Below, piece by piece: positions 1 through 6,119 of a stretch of 7,198 nt of DNA (position 1 is its first letter; each line of letters starts with the position of its first letter). The notes under the pieces were generated by a model. The model did no database searches and had not been told where the DNA came from. It saw nothing but the letters and a program-made list of their open reading frames with translations. Where the stretch lies: positions 1 through 7,198 of the forward strand of contig JBPCJY010000244.1 in NCBI GenBank assembly GCA_051004815.1, written 5' to 3'. The translations under genes were made by a program, and so were the position numbers. The DNA is from JBBQXY01 sp051004815. GTDB taxonomy: Bacteria > Chloroflexota > Ktedonobacteria > Ktedonobacterales > Ktedonobacteraceae.

Positions 1-147
1 CTGCGCTCAGAATGACAAGGGCTGCGCTCAGAATGACAAGGGCTGCGCTCAGAATGACAAGGGCTGCGCTCAGAATGACAAGGGCTGCGCTCAGAATGAC
101 AAGGGCTGCGCTCAGAATGACAAGCGCTGCGCTCAGAATGACAAGGC
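1..147. repeat. Tandem array, seven copies of a 21-bp unit
   Basis: Seven consecutive 21-bp units start at 1, 22, 43, 64, 85, 106 and 127. Each reads CTGCGCTCAGAATGACAAG plus two bases. Copies 1-5 are identical; copy 6 ends in CG instead of GG and copy 7 ends in GC. The array is cut by the left edge, so its true length is unknown. The unit has no dyad symmetry of its own. Its reverse complement holds TGTCATTCTGAGCG, a half-site that recurs with one change in the hairpin at 2521-2552. Because 21 is a multiple of 3, the array gives an open frame of repeated MTRAALR heptads, which I take as a by-product. Near-identity of the copies suggests recent expansion by slippage or unequal exchange. Confidence 0.95.
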
Positions 148-174
148 AAGCGCGTTGCCAAGAAACCTCCCCGT

Positions 175-214
175 GCAAGACCCCTCGCGGGTACCCTGGG
201 GTAAGGGGTCTGGC
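175..214. repeat. Inverted repeat downstream of the hydrolase gene
   Basis: Arms at 175-185 and 204-214 pair over 11 positions with one mismatch (core AGACCCCT / AGGGGTCT). The loop contains the palindrome GGGTACCC at 189-196. It lies just past the 3' end of the minus-strand hydrolase and might end its transcript, but no T-run follows on either strand, so it is not a typical intrinsic terminator. It may be another dispersed intergenic repeat; a loosely similar G/C-rich string occurs at the right edge of the window. Confidence 0.55.
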
Positions 215-256
215 TAAAGTGAAATGGATTGCCCCTTTACGGATACCCTGATGGAG

Positions 257-1228
257 CTACTGCTTAACGACTGCTCCCGCGAACTCACGGATCAGCGTGT
301 TGAAATTGTTGGCTTGCTCATCCTGGGGTTGGTAGCTGCACTTGTCGAGCGTGCGCACATCGATGCGGCTATTGACGCGTTTGATGGCCTCTATAGCCTC
401 GGAGAATTCCGTCGCACCTTCGCGTCCCCACACCACTACGACCGGCATCTGTAAGCGGGCCAATGCCTCGTGTACATCCATCGTCAGGGAGTTGCTGAGG
501 AACGAGGCCATGGCAAAGCGGCTATTGGGCTGGTGCGCACTGGTGAAGATGTACTCGACCAGGTCGTCTGTAATCAGGCTGGGATTGTGGTAGCCCTGCT
601 TATCAAGGTAGCCACGAATAGCAGACCGTGACGTCAGCATATTGTAAATAAATTCACCGAGAATGGGTGTGCGGAGGGCAAGTTTTAGCCCATTGTTCAG
701 AGGCCCTGTGCTGTTCTCTTGTAACATCGTTGCCGGAGGCGTTACCAACACCAGGCGGTCATAGAGCTTTGGGTGGCGATAGGCATCAGAAATGACATAA
801 GCACAGGCTGCGCCATGGGCGACCACGATTGTCGGTTTGTTAATGACCTCTTTAATGAAGTCGCTGATCAGGTCAGTATAGGTCTCGGCGGTATAATCAA
901 TGGCTGGGCGATCCGAGAGGCCAAAGCCCAGCAGGTCTACCACGTAGACGCGGAACTGGGTGGCGAGCACATCAATATTCTTGCGCCACTCGTGCGAAGA
1001 GGCACCGGGGCCAAAACCGTGGATGAGCAGCAAAGGTTTCGCGTCCCGCGCTCCCTTGACTTCATAGAACATATCGCCATATTTCCACGGGTAGCGACGC
1101 TCTTCACCGGTCAATACGGTGTTCAGTTCGCCCGCCATCGACTCCGTGAGTTTATTGACAACGGTGAGCGTGCCCAGCACACCACCAACCACCAGTCCGG
1201 TGGTCACTAAATTTCTTGCAAGTTTCAT
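257..1228 (-). CDS. Membrane-anchored alpha/beta-hydrolase-fold protein with degenerate catalytic triad
   Basis: A 323-residue protein. I start it at the ATG at 1226-1228 because AGGAG (1235-1239) sits 6 nt upstream; a TTG at 1265-1267 would add 13 residues but lacks such support. Residues 6-25 are a hydrophobic segment after a basic start, a likely signal anchor, so the domain would sit outside the membrane. The fold is recognisable: oxyanion motif HGFGPG at 70-75, VVDLLGFGLSDRP at 96-108, the strand before the nucleophile elbow (TIVVA, 133-137) and the late strand VVVVWG at 263-268. The expected catalytic residues are absent: the nucleophile position is Gly139 (AHGAAC), the usual Asp of WGxxD is Gly271, and the usual His of the GH motif is Tyr299 (CSYQPQ). 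Length and core are otherwise intact, so this looks like a maintained non-enzymatic relative rather than a decayed gene. Fold assignment is firm, loss of activity is inference, and the role is unknown. Confidence 0.88.
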   Translation of the reverse strand: MKLARNLVTTGLVVGGVLGTLTVVNKLTESMAGELNTVLTGEERRYPWKYGDMFYEVKGARDAKPLLLIHGFGPGASSHEWRKNIDVLATQFRVYVVDLLGFGLSDRPAIDYTAETYTDLISDFIKEVINKPTIVVAHGAACAYVISDAYRHPKLYDRLVLVTPPATMLQENSTGPLNNGLKLALRTPILGEFIYNMLTSRSAIRGYLDKQGYHNPSLITDDLVEYIFTSAHQPNSRFAMASFLSNSLTMDVHEALARLQMPVVVVWGREGATEFSEAIEAIKRVNSRIDVRTLDKCSYQPQDEQANNFNTLIREFAGAVVKQ

Positions 1229-1530
1229 CTGTATCTCCTGATTTTTGTTTGCGATAAAAGACAACAACAGCTACATTTGCCTATAGCTCATACTATTCAT
1301 ACGAGCCATTTGCCAGCTTACACTACTAGCGTACCGCTTACCACAAAATGCTGGTTTTACACGAGCACTCTCCGTGGCTGAACGCCCCAGCTTATGACAG
1401 AACCCAAAGCGTACTATATCATGCGCTCACGCAAGGTGCAAATTATTAGGCTGTTTCTACCCACTTGCTAGTGCTATGTTTTCTGTCATACACTCTATAA
1501 AAAGTTCGGGAGAGAAAGAACAGAAGAACA
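1229..1530. other. Divergent intergenic region between the hydrolase gene and psuG
   Basis: About 300 bp without a gene, separating two divergent starts, so it should carry promoters for both. On the plus strand an A/T-rich TATAAA at 1496-1501 could be the -10 for psuG, and TTGCTA at 1465-1470 is a possible but badly spaced -35. On the minus strand the hydrolase Shine-Dalgarno AGGAG is at 1235-1239; I see no convincing -35/-10 pair for it. No strong hairpin, RNA gene or repeat stands out. Confidence 0.4.
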
Positions 1531-2448
1531 ATGCAGCAACCTTCATCCTACCTTGTGCTCTCTGAAGAGGTTCAGAGCGCATTACACGAACAACGTCCGG
1601 TCGTTGCCCTTGAATCGACGGTCATCGCCCATGGCCTACCCTATCCAGCCAATGTCGAGGTAGCCCAGGCCATGGAAGCGACCATCCGCGCCGAAGGAGC
1701 CATACCCGCGACCATAGGTATCCACGATGGCAAAATCGCCATTGGTTTGACCCTTGACGAGATTACGCGCCTTGGTACCGCACAGCAGGTGCAGAAAGTG
1801 AGCAGGCGCGATCTGGCCTTCACGCTGGCTACGGGTATGCTGGGCGCGACTACAGTGGCTGGTACGATGCTCTGTGCCACAATGGCTGGCATTCGTTTCT
1901 TTGCCACTGGCGGCATCGGTGGCGTCCATCGCGGGGCCGAGAGCAGCATGGATATCTCCGCCGACCTTACTGAGTTGAGCCGCACACCTGTCCTCGTCGT
2001 CTGCGCCGGGGCAAAATCCATTCTCGATCTGGATTTGACGCTGGAATATTTGGAGACGCAAGGTGTACCTGTCATTGGCTGGCAGACAGACGAGTTCCCC
2101 GCCTTCTATGTCCGGCATAGCGGACGCCGCTTAGTACATCGCGCAGATCACGTTGAGACTGTTGCCGCGACAGCTCGCGTACAGTGGGAGTGCGGTCTGC
2201 ACGGCTTAATAGTGGGCTGTCCCATCCCTGCACAGCACTCCATGAACCCCGGCCCCTTGGAGGCGGCAACCGAGGAGGCGTTGCAACTGGCTCGCCAGCA
2301 AGGGATTCGTGGCGCGGCCACCACCCCCTTTCTGCTCTCCCACGTCGCCAAAGTCACCATAGGCGAAAGTGTAGCAGCCAACAAAGCCTTGCTCATCAAC
2401 AATGCCCTCTGGGCCGCTCGCTTCGCACGCGCATATTACACTCCGTAG
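1531..2448 (+). CDS. psuG: Pseudouridine-5'-phosphate glycosidase
   Basis: The enzyme reversibly splits the C-C glycosidic bond of pseudouridine 5'-phosphate to uracil and ribose 5-phosphate, a cytoplasmic step of pseudouridine salvage. The 305-residue length matches the family. Diagnostic blocks run along the whole chain: ALESTVIAHGLPYP at 26-39 (Glu28 as the likely catalytic acid), the KVSRRD block at 89-94, FFATGGIGGVHRGA at 123-136, MDISADL at 140-146 (likely metal/phosphate site Asp141), CAGAKSILDL at 158-167 (Lys162 as the expected Schiff-base lysine), GWQTDEFPAFY at 183-193 and the closing NNALWAARFA. Residue roles are assigned by family analogy. The start ATG has a loose GGGAGAG 16 nt upstream and a weaker AGAAG closer in. 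Its usual partner, the PfkB-type kinase psuK, is not adjacent. The stop codon TAG lies inside the terminal inverted repeat of the element that follows. Confidence 0.95.
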   Translation: MQQPSSYLVLSEEVQSALHEQRPVVALESTVIAHGLPYPANVEVAQAMEATIRAEGAIPATIGIHDGKIAIGLTLDEITRLGTAQQVQKVSRRDLAFTLATGMLGATTVAGTMLCATMAGIRFFATGGIGGVHRGAESSMDISADLTELSRTPVLVVCAGAKSILDLDLTLEYLETQGVPVIGWQTDEFPAFYVRHSGRRLVHRADHVETVAATARVQWECGLHGLIVGCPIPAQHSMNPGPLEAATEEALQLARQQGIRGAATTPFLLSHVAKVTIGESVAANKALLINNALWAARFARAYYTP

Positions 2449-2719
2449 GGACGGGGAGCGGATGTGGAGATGAGTGGGGGCCTTGTGCCCAATACCTTTC
2501 AAAGAAGAGGCTCTCTCGCGGTGTCATCCTGAGCGAGAGCGAAGGATGACACTCCTGAAATCGCTTCGGTTGACTGGCACCATGTCTTCTTTGAAAGGTA
2601 TTGGGCCTTGTGCCTGTCCTGGCGAAGATGCAGAGACCCCGACGAGGACAAGCACAAGGCCCCCCATCGACCGCCGATACCTGTCCCCCAGACAGGATTT
2701 CCGCCCCTTGTCCCTACGC
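2444..2719. mobile_element. MITE-like element of nested inverted repeats, no coding capacity
   Basis: Four nested or overlapping dyads fill the gap after psuG. The outer arms at 2444-2461 and 2701-2718 match at 15 of 18 positions (CGTAGGGAC ... GTCCCTACG). The next, 2476-2488 and 2652-2664 (GGGGGCCTTGTGC and its complement), is perfect over 13 bp. An inner pair at 2487-2508 and 2585-2606 is perfect over 22 bp. The centre is a hairpin with a perfect 10-bp stem, 2521-2530 / 2543-2552 (GTGTCATCCT). Two more hairpins lie on the right side: 2603-2620 / 2645-2662 (17 of 18) and 2680-2685 / 2691-2696. CACTCC occurs on both flanks (2439-2444 and 2720-2725), a possible target duplication. There is no transposase and no plausible gene inside; open frames here are products of the repeats. 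It may be one compound element or several repeats inserted in one another. Confidence 0.7.
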
Positions 2720-2754
2720 CACTCCCATCCTCTCTCCTTTCGCCAAAAGAATAG

Positions 2755-2783
2755 TTGATTTATTTGAGCCAAGGGACTACAAT
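2755..2783 (+). promoter_or_regulatory. Sigma70-type promoter for the small membrane protein gene
   Basis: TTGATT at 2755-2760 and TACAAT at 2778-2783 are separated by exactly 17 bp, matching the consensus at 4 of 6 and 5 of 6 positions. A start near 2790 would give a leader of about 73 nt before the GTG at 2863. The promoter lies just outside the MITE-like element, so the gene has its own transcription and is not simply downstream of psuG. Confidence 0.7.
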
Positions 2784-2802
2784 ACTGACAGAGACAATCT
2801 TT

Positions 2803-2853
2803 GAACAGCCGCGAAGGTTGTTCCCAAAAACTACTGGAACTCCTCGAAAGGAG
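2803..2853 (+). promoter_or_regulatory. Leader with two hairpins, the second enclosing the ribosome binding site
   Basis: Hairpin 1 pairs 2803-2810 with 2816-2823 (GAACAGCC / GGTTGTTC, one G-U pair) around a GCGAA loop. Hairpin 2 pairs CTCCT at 2840-2844 with AGGAG at 2849-2853 around CGAA. AGGAG is also the Shine-Dalgarno sequence, 9 nt before the GTG start, so closing hairpin 2 would hide it. The stem is only 5 bp, so it may modulate rather than block initiation. I recognise no known riboswitch class here. Confidence 0.45.
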
Positions 2854-2862
2854 CATTGTGTC

Positions 2863-3264
2863 GTGAATAAATCTGTGCGCTTCGGAACGATACTCGGCGG
2901 TGCTATTCTCACCCTTCTTTGGATATTCTGTTTCTTATTTATCAAACCAACACTCGCCATTGATTTTGGCGGCGGCGTTCTTGTTTCCTTACAGCTTACC
3001 GCGATACTGATTGGCTTGCTCATCATCGTGCTCTATCATGTCTACAATCGTCCCAGCCCTGACACAACCAAGCTGAGCTTGACCACCGACCTGACTATTG
3101 CCTGGATCTCTTTGATTCTTTTTTACCCGTTCAATCCGCCCGCCAATGCCACGGCGACTGTCGCGACGACCTGGCCGGGTGGGGCCGTAGGCTTCTTTGC
3201 ACTGATTGGCGGCCTGGGGATCGTTGTGTTGTGGGTACACTTCTTCGCGGACGAAATTGCCTGA
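2863..3264 (+). CDS. Small four-helix membrane protein, function unknown
   Basis: I do not recognise this protein. I choose the GTG at 2863-2865 because AAAGGAG (2847-2853) lies 9 nt upstream; this gives 133 residues. The in-frame open stretch reaches back to 2755, but that part overlaps the promoter and leader and looks non-coding. Four hydrophobic segments are visible at about residues 8-28, 38-60, 75-91 and 107-127. Short polar links include YNRPSPDTTK (61-70) between helices 2 and 3 and the Pro/Ala/Thr-rich NPPANATATVATTWPGG (91-107) between 3 and 4. The C-terminus is acidic (ADEIA). There is no signal for an enzyme or transporter family. It has its own promoter, leader and terminator and so is probably a single-gene transcript. 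It was probably separated from psuG by insertion of the repeat element. Confidence 0.8.
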   Translation: MNKSVRFGTILGGAILTLLWIFCFLFIKPTLAIDFGGGVLVSLQLTAILIGLLIIVLYHVYNRPSPDTTKLSLTTDLTIAWISLILFYPFNPPANATATVATTWPGGAVGFFALIGGLGIVVLWVHFFADEIA

Positions 3265-3285
3265 CCTGCACAAACCAAAACAATG

Positions 3286-3313
3286 AATGGGCGCAGGTAC
3301 GCGCCCATTTTTT
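3286..3313. terminator. Bidirectional intrinsic terminator between convergent genes
   Basis: A perfect 9-bp stem, AATGGGCGC (3286-3294) and GCGCCCATT (3301-3309), closes a 6-nt loop and runs into TTTTTT at 3308-3313 on the plus strand. It ends the membrane protein transcript 22 nt after its stop. On the minus strand the same stem lies about 30 nt beyond the purH stop and is followed by TCATTGTTTTGG, a weaker U-rich tail, so it can probably serve purH as well. Confidence 0.88.
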
Positions 3314-3342
3314 GCTGTCTTTGGGTTTCTTGAGCGATTGGC

Positions 3343-4911
3343 TTAGTGGCGGAAATGCCGTCTACCGGTGCAGATCATCGCGACCGCGTAGCGATTGGCC
3401 ATACGGATAGACTCGTCGTCACGTATGGAACCGCCTGGTTGAATGATTGCGGTAACACCGGCCTTGACCGCCGCCTCCACACCATCGGCAAAGGGGAAAT
3501 AGGCATCCGATGCCAACACTGCTCCGCGTGCTCGTTCAGCAGCCTTCTCCACCGCCAGTTGTACACTGGCGACGCGGTTCATCTGGCCCGCACCCACACC
3601 GACCAGGGTCAATTTATGCGCCAGCACGATAGCGTTGGATTTGACATGGCGCACAACCTTCCACGCGAACATCAGGTCCGTGACCTCTTCGAGCGTTGGG
3701 TCGCGTTCCGTGACCACCGAGTACTCGGTTTCTCGCTCGCCCACGGCATCCGGCGACTGCAACAGCAGACCACCACTGACACTCCTCACATCGGGATGGC
3801 CAGTTAGCAGAGACTGCGTATTGATGCCCTTCGGCTCGATCGGGCAATGTGTGGCCAGGAGCCGCAAGTTCTTTTTCTGGCGCAATATCTCCAGTGCTTC
3901 GGACGTGTAGCCGGGGGCAATAACGGCTTCGTAGAAGAGTTGGCTGATCTCCTGCGCCGTGCTTGTGTCTACGCGGCGGTTGCAGCCAATAATGCCGCCG
4001 TAGGCAGAGATCGGGTCGCCACTATGGGCTTTTTTATAGGCATCCACCAGCGTATCGCCGCATGCCAGTCCGCAAGGATTGGTATGCTTGATAATAACCA
4101 CCGTTGGCGCGGTGAAACTACTGACTGCCGCCAGGGCGACATCAAGGTCGAGCAGATTATTGAAGGAGAGTTCTTTGCCGTGTAGCACCTCCGCCCCTGC
4201 TACTGTAGGTGCCGCGGAGAGCGGTGACGTATCGGCCCAACGATAAAAAGCCGCCCGTTGATGAGGATTTTCACCGTAGCGCAGTGCCTGGATGCGCTTT
4301 ATAGGGATGGTCAATTCTTCGGGGAAAGGATCAACGGCGGGAATACGCAGATACTCGGCAATAGCGGTGTCATAACTGGCGGTATGCTGAAAAGCAATGG
4401 CGGCGAGGCGACGCCGCGTCTCCATACTCACTTCGCCCAGTTCGCTCCACTCCTGCATGACTGGCGCATAATCTTCTGGACGTATCAGTACGATCACATC
4501 CTGAAAATTCTTGGCTGCCGCCCGCAGCAAGGTCACGCCGCCAATATCGATCTGCTCCTGCGCCTCGTTCAACGTCGTCGTAGGGTGCGCAATAGTCTCC
4601 GCGAAAGGATAGAGATTGACCACTACAATGTCAATGGGGGCAATCGCATATGCCCGCAACTCCTCGACATGTTTTGGGTTATCGCGACGAGCTAAAATAC
4701 CGCCTAAAATAGCCGGGTGTAGCGTCTTCACGCGTCCGTCAAGAATCTCAGGAAATTGGGTCAGAGTCGTGACGGCCTCTGCCGAAATATGTTCCGCTTT
4801 CAATGATTGCAGCGTCCCACTGGTTGAGTAGATAGTTACGCCATGGTCTTGTAGCTCCCGCGCCAGTTCTGGCAGGCCATCGCGGTTGGCAACGCTAATG
4901 ATTGCTCGCAT
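3343..4911 (-). CDS. purH: Bifunctional AICAR transformylase / IMP cyclohydrolase
   Basis: PurH performs the last two steps of de novo purine synthesis in the cytoplasm: formyl transfer from 10-formyltetrahydrofolate to AICAR, then ring closure to IMP. I start at ATG 4909-4911, with AAAGGA (4918-4923) 6 nt upstream, giving 522 residues, the usual length; a GTG at 4948-4950 would add 13 unlikely residues. The N-terminal MGS-like cyclohydrolase domain shows STSGT (29-33), GRVKTLHPAILGGILARR (59-76), NLYPF (99-103) and IDIGGVTLLRAAAKN (121-135). The transformylase part shows RYGENPHQ (211-218), KELSFNNLLDLD (246-257), catalytic KHTNPCG with Lys275/His276, SAYGG (302-306), VKSNAIVLA (423-431), GAGQMNRV (440-447), SDAYFPFADG (468-477) and the closing TGRRHFRH. 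Nothing is missing. It lies downstream of rpmA but past a terminator; I find no clear promoter in the 75 bp between terminator and start. Confidence 0.97.
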   Translation of the reverse strand: MRAIISVANRDGLPELARELQDHGVTIYSTSGTLQSLKAEHISAEAVTTLTQFPEILDGRVKTLHPAILGGILARRDNPKHVEELRAYAIAPIDIVVVNLYPFAETIAHPTTTLNEAQEQIDIGGVTLLRAAAKNFQDVIVLIRPEDYAPVMQEWSELGEVSMETRRRLAAIAFQHTASYDTAIAEYLRIPAVDPFPEELTIPIKRIQALRYGENPHQRAAFYRWADTSPLSAAPTVAGAEVLHGKELSFNNLLDLDVALAAVSSFTAPTVVIIKHTNPCGLACGDTLVDAYKKAHSGDPISAYGGIIGCNRRVDTSTAQEISQLFYEAVIAPGYTSEALEILRQKKNLRLLATHCPIEPKGINTQSLLTGHPDVRSVSGGLLLQSPDAVGERETEYSVVTERDPTLEEVTDLMFAWKVVRHVKSNAIVLAHKLTLVGVGAGQMNRVASVQLAVEKAAERARGAVLASDAYFPFADGVEAAVKAGVTAIIQPGGSIRDDESIRMANRYAVAMICTGRRHFRH

Positions 4912-4986
4912 AGCAAATCCTTTCGTAGTATCGTGTACCCACACAGGCACATCCCTGCATCCCTACATTCCACAACAGTATACCTC

Positions 4987-5025
4987 AAAAAAAGACGCCC
5001 CCATAATCTAGCGGAAGCGTCTTTT
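4987..5025 (-). terminator. Intrinsic terminator of the rplU-rpmA operon
   Basis: On the minus strand AAAAGACGC (5017-5025) pairs with GCGTCTTTT (4990-4998), extended inward by two C-G and two G-U pairs to a loop of about 10 nt. The stem is followed by a run of seven T (4987-4993 read on the minus strand). It lies about 20 nt after the rpmA stop and separates the ribosomal operon from purH. Confidence 0.88.
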
Positions 5026-5043
5026 AGGATACACGAAACGTGC

Positions 5044-5367
5044 TTAGACCTCTCCAACGGGAGCGGTCGCTGCCTCTACCGGAGCAACTGCCGTCAAGGA
5101 AGGACGACCAGCGAACTCGGTATAAATGCTAACTTTGCGTCTCTCTCGCGAGGCATGTCCAAACTTGACATAACCGTCGATCAAGGCAAAGAGCGTATGG
5201 TCGCGGCCCACGCCAACGTGATCGCCGGGTTTGATCTTGGTGCCGCGCTGGCGCACGATGATGCTTCCGGCAGTAACCAGTTGTCCATCAAAGCGTTTCA
5301 CGCCCAACATCTGAGGGTTGCTATCCCGACCATTGCGGGAACTACCCACACCTTTTTTATGTGCCAT
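5044..5367 (-). CDS. rpmA: 50S ribosomal protein L27 (bL27)
   Basis: L27 sits in the large subunit with its N-terminal tail reaching toward the peptidyl-transferase centre. The 107-residue protein opens directly with MAHKKGVGSSRNGRDS, so it lacks the cleavable N-terminal extension found in Firmicutes. The family core continues with QMLGVKRFDGQLVTAGSI (19-36), RQRGTK (39-44), GVGRDHTLFALIDGYVKF (52-69) and ends near residue 86. The last 20 or so residues are an Ala/Pro/Val-rich tail beyond the usual length. The start is 3 nt after the rplU stop, and its Shine-Dalgarno AGAGGA (5375-5380) lies within the last rplU codons 7 nt upstream. That arrangement means the two genes are cotranscribed and probably translationally coupled. 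Confidence 0.97.
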   Translation of the reverse strand: MAHKKGVGSSRNGRDSNPQMLGVKRFDGQLVTAGSIIVRQRGTKIKPGDHVGVGRDHTLFALIDGYVKFGHASRERRKVSIYTEFAGRPSLTAVAPVEAATAPVGEV

Positions 5368-5370
5368 GAT

Positions 5371-5859
5371 TTATTCCTCTGTATTGCTTTCACTATCGTC
5401 GGCCTGTGCTGCACGGCGTCGGCGCGTCGGCTTCTGCTCAGCATCGGCCTCACCGTCTGTCTCGCTACTTGAGACAGGCTCAGCCAGAGCGTCCTGCGTA
5501 GGTGTCTCTTTGGCTTTAGGAGCCTCGCCAGTAATCAGGCTCTTGCCATCAGCCACAATATCATCGATGCTCAGGATGGTGAGTTCCTGGCGATGACCTT
5601 TACGATGGCGAATGCGTTTCTTCGCTTTGTACCGAAAGACAATCAACTTTTCGCCTCGGCCCTGCTTAACGGCAGTGGCAAGCACGACGGCGTTCTCTAC
5701 CAATGGGGTGCCGACCAGCACACGATCCTCGTCAGAGATCAGCAAGACCTCGTCAAATGCGACCTGTGCGCCATCTTCGGTAGGAAGTCGATTGACCTCC
5801 AGCGTCTGCCCAACTGAGACCTTGTATTGTCTTCCACCACTTTTAATGACTGCAAACAT
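5371..5859 (-). CDS. rplU: 50S ribosomal protein L21 (bL21) with long C-terminal tail
   Basis: L21 is a large-subunit protein that binds 23S rRNA, and its gene usually precedes rpmA, as here. The 162-residue product starts MFAVIKSGGRQYKV and carries the family signature VFRYKAKKRIRHRKGHRQ at 74-91, ending the conserved core near residue 106. Typical L21 is about 100-105 residues; here a further 55 residues follow, rich in Glu, Asp, Ser, Thr and Ala with one basic patch (PTRRRR, 144-149), probably disordered. The Shine-Dalgarno AAAGGAG ends 12 nt before the ATG, rather far. Transcription likely starts near 6125 from a near-consensus promoter, giving an unusually long leader. Confidence 0.96.
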   Translation of the reverse strand: MFAVIKSGGRQYKVSVGQTLEVNRLPTEDGAQVAFDEVLLISDEDRVLVGTPLVENAVVLATAVKQGRGEKLIVFRYKAKKRIRHRKGHRQELTILSIDDIVADGKSLITGEAPKAKETPTQDALAEPVSSSETDGEADAEQKPTRRRRAAQADDSESNTEE

Positions 5860-6119
5860 AATTCAGTAATTCTCCTTTGCCGACCCCACACGAATTTCAG
5901 GCGGATACGTAGGAGGCGTTGGTGGAGGCCTTCCTTGTACAGTTCCTCTGTGCCTGGATACCATTTCATTTGCCGCTCAAATTGACGCCAACATGCTGCT
6001 GACAGCCGTTTCAGTGCTTCGTGAAATGTATCAAATATGTGGAGCGGGTGTCCTCGCTTTGCTTGATTGAAGCATGAGAGGGGTTTGACCACAAAAAGAG
6101 CTTCCTCTTCCGTGTACAC
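5739..6119 (-). CDS. Doubtful GTG-started open frame in the rplU leader, overlapping rplU
   Basis: A 126-residue frame starts at GTG 6117-6119 and ends inside rplU, whose first 121 nt it overlaps in another frame. The first 86 codons cover the region between promoter and rplU. They have a protein-like composition (DTFHEALKRLSAACWRQFER at 30-49, YPGTEELYKEGLHQRLLRIR at 54-73), charged and probably helical, with no family I recognise. There is no Shine-Dalgarno sequence; the GTG would lie only about 6 nt after the predicted transcription start, so it would need leaderless initiation. The same frame stays open upstream through the promoter to a TGA near 6176, so it may instead be the remnant of an older gene. 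The last 40 residues are forced by rplU and mean nothing by themselves. It could equally be chance within an untranslated leader. Confidence 0.28.
   Translation of the reverse strand: MYTEEEALFVVKPLSCFNQAKRGHPLHIFDTFHEALKRLSAACWRQFERQMKWYPGTEELYKEGLHQRLLRIRLKFVWGRQRRITELCLQSLKVVEDNTRSQLGRRWRSIDFLPKMAHRSHLTRSC

Noticed and set aside
1..147. CRISPR array
   Set aside because: The copies are directly adjacent with no spacers, and no cas gene is present.
12..251. Open frame of repeated MTRAALR heptads
   Set aside because: It is a by-product of a 21-bp tandem repeat whose length is divisible by three; there is no ribosome binding site and the rest of the frame is unlike a protein.
1229..1267. TTG start adding 13 residues to the hydrolase
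   Set aside because: The ATG at 1226-1228 has AGGAG at 6 nt and begins the basic-plus-hydrophobic anchor directly.
1636..2118. Antisense frames across psuG
   Set aside because: Overlapping frames opposite a well-conserved gene, with no start signals and no family resemblance.
2474..2856. Several open frames inside and around the MITE-like element on both strands
   Set aside because: They follow inverted-repeat sequence, have repeat-derived composition and no ribosome binding sites.
2755..2862. N-terminal extension of the small membrane protein
   Set aside because: It would cover the promoter and leader, while the GTG at 2863 has a clear AAAGGAG at proper distance.
3346..4695. Plus-strand frames opposite purH
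   Set aside because: They are shadows of a complete and conserved purH.
4912..4986. Promoter for purH
   Set aside because: No -35/-10 pair with acceptable match and spacing found; a GATACT near the start has no suitable -35.
6096..6115. Transcription attenuator just after the rplU start (AAGAG-GAAG-CTCTT-TTT)
   Set aside because: The stem is only 5 bp and A-rich with a short T-run; too weak to call a terminator.
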